DNA of 19,289 nt. Source: DATJHM01 sp035493895 (lineage in GTDB: Bacteria; Chloroflexota; Ktedonobacteria; Ktedonobacterales; Ktedonobacteraceae). The first letter of the stretch is position 1. Every line of letters starts with the position of its first letter. The DNA lies in assembly GCA_035493895.1 (NCBI GenBank), contig DATJHM010000172.1, positions 1-19,289 of the forward strand, given 5' to 3'. Below, piece after piece: positions 13,785 to 19,289 of the stretch. Position numbers and translations under genes: made by a program. Under the pieces are notes generated by a model that was not told where the DNA came from, did no database searches, and saw nothing but the letters and a program-made list of their open reading frames with translations.

Positions 13785-14645
13785 ATGGCCGATAGTATTG
13801 TTCCGCCTGATGATGTGCTGAACTCCCCCCATTCAGGTTCAACGACAGAGCACAAGACTGAACCTCTGCTCCGTATGGTGGGTATCACCAAGACCTTTGG
13901 TGCGGTTCGCGCGTTAACTGATGTGAATTTTGAAGTCTATGCTGGCGAGGTGGTTGGTCTGGTCGGTGATAATGGCGCCGGTAAATCAACTCTGATTAAA
14001 GCTATTGCTGGTGTCGGTCCCGCCGATCAGGGCGAGATGTTCTTTGATGGTCAACCGATAAAATTGACTACCCCTCAGGTCGCCACTCGTATGGGGATCG
14101 AGACGGTCTACCAGGATCTCGCTCTTTGCGATAATCTGGATGTTGTCGCGAATCTTTTTCTCGGTCGCGAACTCTTCACGCATCTTCGCACTCTCGACGA
14201 GATCACGATGGAACGTGAGGCTTTACGCGTTTTACAAACTCTGGATGTAAAACTGCCCTCACTTCGTACCCTTGTCGCCTCTCTCTCCGGCGGACAACGC
14301 CAGTCTATCGCTGTTGCCAAGACGGTACTACACAATGCTCGCGTCATTCTTCTTGATGAGCCAACTGCCGCTCTCGGTGTGGCACAAACACGTCAGGTCT
14401 TGAATTTGATCAACCGCTTACGCGAACAGGGCCTGGCGGTGGTGGTGATCTCTCATAATCTGGCCGATGTCTTTGAAGTCGTCGATCGCGTTATTGTCCT
14501 GCGCCTGGGCCGCCGCGTGAACACTTTCGATGTTCACGCCACCACACCTGAACGCGTGGTGGCCGCCATTACGGGCGCTGAGTTTGGCCCTGTACAGTCG
14601 GAAACAACCTCATCTGGTAGTGCGTTAGGAGGGAATCTCGCATGA
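13785..14645 (+). CDS. Single-domain ATPase of the sugar ABC transporter
   Basis: Hydrolyses ATP to drive sugar import through the downstream permease. The 286-residue protein has one complete nucleotide-binding domain: Walker A GDNGAGKS at 61-68, Q-loop Gln110, signature LSGGQ at 167-171, Walker B VILLDEP at 187-193, and switch His224. E. coli XylG and RbsA carry two such domains in about 500 residues; this is the short FrcA-like form, which would have to work as a homodimer. The start at ATG 13785 is set by GGGAGGG four bases upstream. An in-frame ATG at 13707 sits just after the intercistronic hairpin and has no ribosome site. The stop overlaps the permease start by four bases (ATGA), indicating translational coupling. 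Confidence 0.93.
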   Translation: MADSIVPPDDVLNSPHSGSTTEHKTEPLLRMVGITKTFGAVRALTDVNFEVYAGEVVGLVGDNGAGKSTLIKAIAGVGPADQGEMFFDGQPIKLTTPQVATRMGIETVYQDLALCDNLDVVANLFLGRELFTHLRTLDEITMEREALRVLQTLDVKLPSLRTLVASLSGGQRQSIAVAKTVLHNARVILLDEPTAALGVAQTRQVLNLINRLREQGLAVVVISHNLADVFEVVDRVIVLRLGRRVNTFDVHATTPERVVAAITGAEFGPVQSETTSSGSALGGNLA

Positions 14646-15910
14646 GCGATATGATTGAACAAAATACAGATCTTGCAGAATCTTCACAAGGAACCGTCCC
14701 CAGCCCACAGAGCGCGGTAGAAGTTCCCTCTTATACTCCTCGCCGTACTATTAGCCAGCTTCTACGCAGTGACCTTGGCTTTGTACCGGTTCTGGTGACG
14801 CTGATTGTGGTGGTCGTCTTCTTCACGATTGTAAGCGATGGCATTTTTCTTAGTCCTGAAAACTTTACCAATCTGGCGTTCCAGATCGCGAATATCGGTA
14901 TCATTGGCCTGGGTTCGATCCTCGTTTTGCTCCTCGGTGAAATTGACTTGTCGGCTGCCGCGGTCAGTGTCTGCTGCGCGGTAGTTATGGCGGTCATGAC
15001 TGAGCGCATGGGCTTCCCCTCGGGTATCGCTATCCCCGCCGCCCTCCTTACCGGGGCTTTAATTGGTGCGCTCAATGGCTTCTTTGTCGCTATCCTGCGC
15101 ATTCCTTCCTTTATTGTTACGCTGGCCGCCTCGATCGCCTATTCAGGCCTGCTGCTGAGGCTGTTAAATGGTCAGAGTACCTTGATTATTACCGATCCTT
15201 TTATTGATGCGATTGCTGGCACTCCTACCAGCTTTTTGACCGATACTCTGGGCATCGGCCTGCCGACGATTGCGGTACTACTCTATATTGCCAGTCAGGT
15301 CTACACGTATCTTACCCGTAAAAGGGCTGGACTTCGTACAACCTCGCCACTTATGCTGGGCTTACGTTGCGGGCTTGCTTTCGTACTGGTCGAAGGGGCG
15401 GTCGCTCTCTTCGAGAGCAGTTCGGGCGTTCCCTATTCGACGGCGATTCTCTTTGGCCTGATTATTATCTTCTGGCTTATTCTGACGAAAACGCCGTTTG
15501 GTCGCCACGTCTATGCGGTCGGCGGCAACGCGGAGGCCGCACGTCGCGCCGGTATCAATGTGGTTGCACTTCGTATCGTGATCTTTGCCCTCTGCTCCAC
15601 TCTGGCGGCTGCCGCTGGTATTGTGAATGCTTCACGCGGTCTCTCGGTCGCCAGTCAGGTCAGCCCTTCACTCTTGCTGGATGCTATCGGCGCTGCGGTG
15701 ATCGGAGGCGTCAGCCTCTTCGGTGGTCGTGGCTCGGTCTGGGCCATTGTTCTGGGTGTGCTGATCATCGGTAGCCTGGAGAACGGACTGGCCTTGAAGA
15801 GCCAGGGATCTGACATCAAGCAGATTGTGGAAGGCCTGGTCCTCGTTCTGGCGGTGACTTCGGATGCTTTGCTCCGTCGCTTCCAGGCTCGCAGCCGCAG
15901 CGGCAAATAA
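14642..15910 (+). CDS. XylH-like permease of the sugar ABC transporter
   Basis: Forms the membrane channel for the imported sugar. The 422-residue protein has a polar cytoplasmic N-terminus (about 45 residues), then roughly ten hydrophobic segments. Family hallmarks of the branched-chain/ribose/xylose permease class (BPD_transp_2) are present: GEIDLSAA at about 99-106, and the cytoplasmic coupling loop TPFGRHVYAVGGNAEAARRA from residue 284, followed by GGVSLFGGRGS near the C-terminus. Length and the long middle loop (YTYLTRKRAGLRT) match XylH better than RbsC. Translationally coupled to the ATPase gene by an ATGA overlap, with AGGAGGG upstream. A strong hairpin follows the stop. Substrate is inferred as xylose-like from the binding protein. 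Confidence 0.93.
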   Translation: MSDMIEQNTDLAESSQGTVPSPQSAVEVPSYTPRRTISQLLRSDLGFVPVLVTLIVVVVFFTIVSDGIFLSPENFTNLAFQIANIGIIGLGSILVLLLGEIDLSAAAVSVCCAVVMAVMTERMGFPSGIAIPAALLTGALIGALNGFFVAILRIPSFIVTLAASIAYSGLLLRLLNGQSTLIITDPFIDAIAGTPTSFLTDTLGIGLPTIAVLLYIASQVYTYLTRKRAGLRTTSPLMLGLRCGLAFVLVEGAVALFESSSGVPYSTAILFGLIIIFWLILTKTPFGRHVYAVGGNAEAARRAGINVVALRIVIFALCSTLAAAAGIVNASRGLSVASQVSPSLLLDAIGAAVIGGVSLFGGRGSVWAIVLGVLIIGSLENGLALKSQGSDIKQIVEGLVLVLAVTSDALLRRFQARSRSGK

Positions 15911-15937
15911 ACGCATGCTCGTTTTGTTTCTCGCAGT

Positions 15938-15976
15938 AAGGCAGTATTTCTCATTTTGAGAAGGGAATACTGCCTT
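15938..15976. terminator. Bidirectional terminator between permease and kinase genes
   Basis: AAGGCAGTATT (15938-15948) pairs with AATACTGCCTT (15966-15976). An inner TCTCA..TGAGA stem tightens the loop. The structure is symmetric and lies in the 80-base gap between convergent genes, so it can serve both. The plus-strand tail is CT-rich rather than a clean T-run. Confidence 0.7.
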
Positions 15977-15990
15977 CTCACTCTATCTCT

Positions 15991-17343
15991 TTAATCTGTC
16001 GCTTTTGTTTTTGCGCTTGTCCGTTTCCGCGCTGTCACGCTTCTTTCACTGCTCGCTACGACTTTACGCACTCTCGTCACTTTCTTTTTCACAATCCCCT
16101 CTTCGGGCAACGTTTGTTTGGGCCTGATCGCTTCCCGGGCAAGCATGTGGGCGGGCAGTGCCTTTTCTTCTGCTTGCGTCGATTTTTTTGCCGCTGCCTG
16201 GGGACGAGCACTCCCGCTTTTCCGCACTTTTACGCCTGCCTGCTCTTCGGACGCTTTCTCCGGCTTTCTGCTCGTTTTTGCCTCAACCGTTTTCGCTGGC
16301 GCGGCAGACGTCTTTTTGACGCTGCCTGTGGTCTTACGCACGGCTCTACGCTTCACAGGAGCCTGCTCCTCGACAATGGTGATTGCGGCAAACGGATCAT
16401 CCTCGTGCACAACTTCCTCTACAAGCGTTTTTTCGTAATAAATCTCTTCCTCACCCGTCTTTGCCTGCTTGCCTGTTTTCAGGACCAGTTGCCCATTCTG
16501 CCCTGCTTTCCTGCCTGATCCAACCGGGGCTGTTGTCAGCGCTTGCATAAAGGCTGCAACGCTTTCATACCGCTCTGTATATCTTTTTGCCATTGCTCGT
16601 AGAATTGCCTGCTCTAAGCCAGGTGATACCTCTGCATTGAGTTGCGAGGGAGATTGTGGCTCACTATGCAGATGGGCCTGCGTTAACGTGGGCAGGTCAT
16701 CGCCTTTGAATGGCCGTTCTCCTGTAAGCAGCTCATACGCGATACACCCCAGAGCATACTGATCGCTCTCTTTGCGCACTTTCCCTTGAAATTGCTCCGG
16801 TGCCATATATGAGGGTGTGCCGCCTCCGTTGCTTGCCTGCTCGTTTGCTCTACGCAAGATACGCGCATTATCAAAGTCGGAGATACGTACGCTATTGCTG
16901 GCATCGAACAGGATATTCTCTGGCTTGATGTCGGAGTGTACGATTTTGTGGTCATGGGCAAATTGCAGCCCCTCGCCAATCTGCCCTAAAATCGCCAGCG
17001 CTTCCGTCAGGGACAGCGGCTGCTTTTTCTGTTTGCGCAGACGATCCCGCAAAGAGCCGTGGACGGCAAATTCGGTCACGGTATAGGGATGTCTCTCATA
17101 CACATTGGTATCAATGACGGGCAAAATGTGTGGATGCTGAAGCTGCTCAAGGATGCGTGCTTCCTGGAAGACTTCCTCGAGTTCTTGCTCCGAACTCACG
17201 CTCATCGTATACAAAAGCTTCAGGGCCACTATCCGATTTTTTAGCACAATATGGGTCGCTTTATAGATCAAGGCATACTGTCCACGTGCAATCTCCTGCA
17301 CGATGCGGTAGCTGCCTATAAGTTGGCCTGCTGTCACGGTCAT
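15991..17343 (-). CDS. Soluble Ser/Thr kinase with histone-H1-like basic tail
   Basis: A cytoplasmic Hanks-type kinase of 450 residues with no TM segment. The kinase domain spans about 10-272. The glycine loop is degenerate (IARGQYALIY at 18-27, one of three Gly left). Lys42, an HSD in place of HRD (136-138, keeping Asp138), Lys140, Asn143, a DFD in place of DFG (156-158, keeping Asp156), and APE (181-183) are present. Catalytic residues remain, so activity is plausible but unusual; lack of the HRD Arg makes it a non-RD kinase. After an acidic stretch (about 297-327, EEEIYYEKTLVEEVVHEDD) comes a Lys/Arg/Ala-rich tail (330-450; KKTSAAPAKT, RKSGSARPQAAAKK, ARKRTSAKTKATD) resembling H1-like DNA-binding tails. 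Ribosome site GAGGA precedes the ATG. Divergent from murD, with its own extended -10 promoter. Confidence 0.9.
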   Translation of the reverse strand: MTVTAGQLIGSYRIVQEIARGQYALIYKATHIVLKNRIVALKLLYTMSVSSEQELEEVFQEARILEQLQHPHILPVIDTNVYERHPYTVTEFAVHGSLRDRLRKQKKQPLSLTEALAILGQIGEGLQFAHDHKIVHSDIKPENILFDASNSVRISDFDNARILRRANEQASNGGGTPSYMAPEQFQGKVRKESDQYALGCIAYELLTGERPFKGDDLPTLTQAHLHSEPQSPSQLNAEVSPGLEQAILRAMAKRYTERYESVAAFMQALTTAPVGSGRKAGQNGQLVLKTGKQAKTGEEEIYYEKTLVEEVVHEDDPFAAITIVEEQAPVKRRAVRKTTGSVKKTSAAPAKTVEAKTSRKPEKASEEQAGVKVRKSGSARPQAAAKKSTQAEEKALPAHMLAREAIRPKQTLPEEGIVKKKVTRVRKVVASSERSVTARKRTSAKTKATD

Positions 17344-17423
17344 GAAACTTCCTCACCTGCTTTTCCTAAAAAAATCCTGCTCTCCAGCACTATCGCTTCT
17401 GCTTTTACCGCCGCTGAGGACCA

Positions 17424-17432
17424 ATTATAGCA
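17424..17432 (-). promoter_or_regulatory. Extended -10 promoter of the soluble kinase
   Basis: On the minus strand TGC (17432-17430) directly precedes a perfect TATAAT (17429-17424), forming an extended -10 element. No good -35 is present at 16-18 bases, which such elements can do without. Transcription would begin near 17417, leaving about 74 untranslated bases. Confidence 0.55.
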
Positions 17433-17488
17433 TAGTTTCCACGCCAATACATTCATACCCATCCCCTCGTAGCGGCGCTGCTTGTGGT

Positions 17489-17517
17489 TTGTCTCTACGA
17501 CCAGTTTCTGCTATGAT
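17489..17517 (+). promoter_or_regulatory. Predicted promoter of murD
   Basis: TTGTCT (17489-17494) and TATGAT (17512-17517) are exactly 17 bases apart. Transcription would start near 17524, about 54 bases before the murD ATG. It is back to back with the kinase promoter. Confidence 0.6.
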
Positions 17518-17577
17518 GGCCTCACACAAGAAACAAACCAGATAAGCCGATAGAGCAAAAGAAGGATTTGAAAAAGT

Positions 17578-18948
17578 ATGGATCTCCGAGGCAAACGCGT
17601 TCTGGTGATGGGCCTGGGGCTGCAAGGCTCCGGGATGGCCTCCACTCGCTATGCGGCACAGCAGGGAGCGATTGTACGCGTCACCGATATGAAATCGCCC
17701 GCGGTGCTCGCTCCAAGCGTAAAAGCGCTGGCTGGCTTACCCATCGAATTTATCCTCGGCCAGCATCGCAACGAAGATTTTCAATGGGCCGACATTGTCA
17801 TACGCAATCCCGGCGTCCCTGCCAGCTCGCCTTATTTACAGCTCGCCAGAGCACACGGCGCGCATATCGAAATGGAGATTGGCCTCTTCTTTCTCGCCTG
17901 TCCCGCGCAGATCATCGGTGTGACGGGCACACGCGGCAAAACTACGACCAGCAGTCTGCTCTACGAAATTCTCCGCGCCAGCGGCAGAGAGACGCTGCTG
18001 GGCGGCAATGTCGCGGGCGTGGAAACGCTCTCCCTCCTGCCACAAATTCATCCGGAGACGCTGGTGGTGCTGGAACTTTCGAGCTGGCAATTGGAGGGAC
18101 TGGCCCCACATAAACGCAGCCCGCACGTAGCCGTAATGACTAATATTTATCCCGATCATCTCAATACCTATAGCGGCATGGAAGACTATGCGCAGGCCAA
18201 AGCCAATATTTTCCGCTATCAGCAGGCCAACGATATTGCGGTCTTCAATTACGACAATCCCTGGACACGCCGCTTTGGCGCAGAAGCAACCGCCCAGACC
18301 TGGTACACCAGCATACAGCGCGGCGGTAGCTTTGCACGCGGCTCAGAGCAACTCAAACCTTTTCTCTTCCGCGAAACGCCTCTGGCCGGTCAGCATAATC
18401 TGGAGAATATCTTACTCGCCACCACTACGGCCCAACTCCTCGGCGTTCCCGATACGATCATCGCCGAGAGCGTACGCCGCTTCCACGGTATCGCCCACCG
18501 CTTGCAGGAGGTACGCGTACTCAATAACGTACGCTATATCAACGATAGCTCCAGCACCACGCCCATCGCCGGTCAGGTCGCTCTCGAAGCGTTCGCGCAA
18601 CCTATCGTGCTGGTTGCAGGCGGCAATACCAAACATCTCCCTCTGGAACACTGGCCCGAACGCATCGTTGAGCGCAGCCGCGACGTGATTCTTCTCAGCG
18701 GCAACGGCACCGACGAACTCTTGCCCGCCATTGAAGCCGAAGCGCACAAACAGGGCGTATCCAGTCCGGTCCGTGGCCTCTACGATAATTTTCCCCAGGC
18801 CATGGAGGCCGCTCTTGCCCTGACCAGACCAGGCGATATCCTGCTCTTCTCGCCCGGCTTTACCAGCTTTGGCATGTTCCTCAACGAATTCGACCGGGGC
18901 GACCACTTCATCGCTTTCGTCAATGCCCTGCCAGACACCCATCCATAA
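17578..18948 (+). CDS. murD: UDP-N-acetylmuramoyl-L-alanine--D-glutamate ligase
   Basis: Cytoplasmic enzyme of peptidoglycan synthesis that adds D-glutamate to UDP-MurNAc-L-alanine using ATP. The 456 residues match the usual MurD length and three-domain plan: an N-terminal Rossmann-type UDP-binding domain (VLVMGLGLQGSGMA at 8-21), a central ATPase with GTRGKTTT at 117-124, ELSSWQLEG at 166-174, NIYPDHLNTY at 189-198 and the probable carbamylated Lys208, and a C-terminal ligand domain with NDSSSTTPIA and AGGNTKHLPLEHW. The textbook C-terminal motif is NDSKATN, so the Lys is replaced here; some lineages vary at this site. A MurD2-type ligase with altered substrate choice is a less likely alternative. 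AAGGA lies 12 bases before the ATG. No other mur/fts gene is next to it. Confidence 0.92.
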   Translation: MDLRGKRVLVMGLGLQGSGMASTRYAAQQGAIVRVTDMKSPAVLAPSVKALAGLPIEFILGQHRNEDFQWADIVIRNPGVPASSPYLQLARAHGAHIEMEIGLFFLACPAQIIGVTGTRGKTTTSSLLYEILRASGRETLLGGNVAGVETLSLLPQIHPETLVVLELSSWQLEGLAPHKRSPHVAVMTNIYPDHLNTYSGMEDYAQAKANIFRYQQANDIAVFNYDNPWTRRFGAEATAQTWYTSIQRGGSFARGSEQLKPFLFRETPLAGQHNLENILLATTTAQLLGVPDTIIAESVRRFHGIAHRLQEVRVLNNVRYINDSSSTTPIAGQVALEAFAQPIVLVAGGNTKHLPLEHWPERIVERSRDVILLSGNGTDELLPAIEAEAHKQGVSSPVRGLYDNFPQAMEAALALTRPGDILLFSPGFTSFGMFLNEFDRGDHFIAFVNALPDTHP

Positions 18949-19289
18949 AGGCACGGCTGGTCTGCGCCCAATACGCATCAACCGAAGAAAGAATGAGCTA
19001 TTCGAGAGGGCCGGTGGGGAACGCAGGCGGGATGAGCCCGGCCCTTCCCTGTTGTGTTTTGCGAACCGGGTCTCTTTTGGCAAGGGGTGCATGTGGTCTC
19101 CCCTCTCGAAGAAAGGCTGAGGTAGGGATCGCGCTTCATGTCGATCCTCGTAGCCCCACCGGCCCTCTCGAATAGCTCATCCTTTTTTCGGCTGATGCGT
19201 ATTGGATGCTGCTTGTCTGCTTCTCTACAATGGGTAGCAATTACGCGCTCACCGGTCCCCACGGCTCGGTTGCAGCCGATCGCTCGCGT
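18949..19289. other. Gene-free region after murD holding an inverted-repeat element
   Basis: There is no credible coding region. Short frames on both strands here translate parts of the repeat (IRINRRKNELFERAGG and IRISRKKDELFERAGG), which also appears at the left window edge. No clear murD terminator is visible in the 20 bases before the repeat begins. Confidence 0.6.
18969..19204. repeat. 236-bp inverted-repeat (MITE-like) element of the dispersed repeat family
   Basis: The 51-base arms 18969-19019 and 19154-19204 are inverted copies identical at 48 of 51 positions (CCCCACCGGCCCTCTCGAAT at their inner ends, GATGCGTATTG at the outer ends). The 134-base centre holds no gene. The right arm extends inward to 19127 as a full 78-base unit that aligns with 122-198 at the left edge. 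Flanks (CTGCGCC and GATGCTG) show no obvious target duplication, so transposition by a trans-acting enzyme is only a possibility. It starts 20 bases after the murD stop. Confidence 0.8.

Noticed and set aside
16114..16518. 134-codon plus-strand frame opposite the kinase tail
   Set aside because: It is the antisense of the Lys/Ala-rich tail, which gives a Phe/Leu/Cys-rich nonsense peptide.
374..18948. Composite transposon bounded by the edge repeats
   Set aside because: No transposase lies between them and the genes inside are ordinary chromosomal ones; the repeats more likely inserted independently.

Overview
The window looks like chromosomal DNA of moderate G+C from a soil-type, gene-rich bacterium. 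I infer a Ktedonobacteria-like member of the Chloroflexota. The grounds are two Hanks-type Ser/Thr kinases in 19 kb, a kinase co-transcribed with a zinc-ribbon / single-TM / BACON-like surface protein, a SodC/CHRD-like lipoprotein, a XylF-type sugar transporter with a single-domain ATPase, and a dispersed intergenic repeat. This is a family-pattern judgement, not a database match. No rRNA, tRNA, CRISPR array, integrase or transposase is visible.

Layout. (1) 1-373: intergenic repeat DNA with tandem copies of a ~77-bp unit. (2) 374-2869 (+): solitary Eco57I-like adenine DNA methyltransferase. (3) 2958-3215 (+): 85-aa two-TM protein. (4) 3521-6211 (+): large exported, membrane-anchored protein with a GATase-like region. 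(5) 6367-10492 (+): two-gene operon of a zinc-ribbon/TM/BACON protein and a PknB-like receptor kinase. (6) 10566-11984 (-): a cupin and a SodC/CHRD-like lipoprotein, with a terminator between them. (7) 12457-15910 (+): a sugar ABC transporter operon (binding lipoprotein, ATPase, permease) with a long structured leader, an intercistronic hairpin and a terminator. (8) 15991-17343 (-): a soluble kinase with a histone-H1-like tail, divergent from (9) 17578-18948 (+) murD. (10) 18949-19289: the same repeat family as at the left edge, here as a 236-bp inverted-repeat element.

How the genes relate. Region 5 reads as a signalling pair: both proteins have a cytoplasmic N-terminus, one TM segment and an extracellular beta-rich domain. 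Region 7 is a complete carbohydrate import system. The soluble kinase shares a promoter region with the peptidoglycan gene murD, a loose hint of cell-wall-related signalling. The methyltransferase has no nuclease or helicase partner here. The strongest structural oddity is the repeat family at both edges of the window, followed by the kinase with an H1-like tail and the two-module SodC/CHRD lipoprotein.
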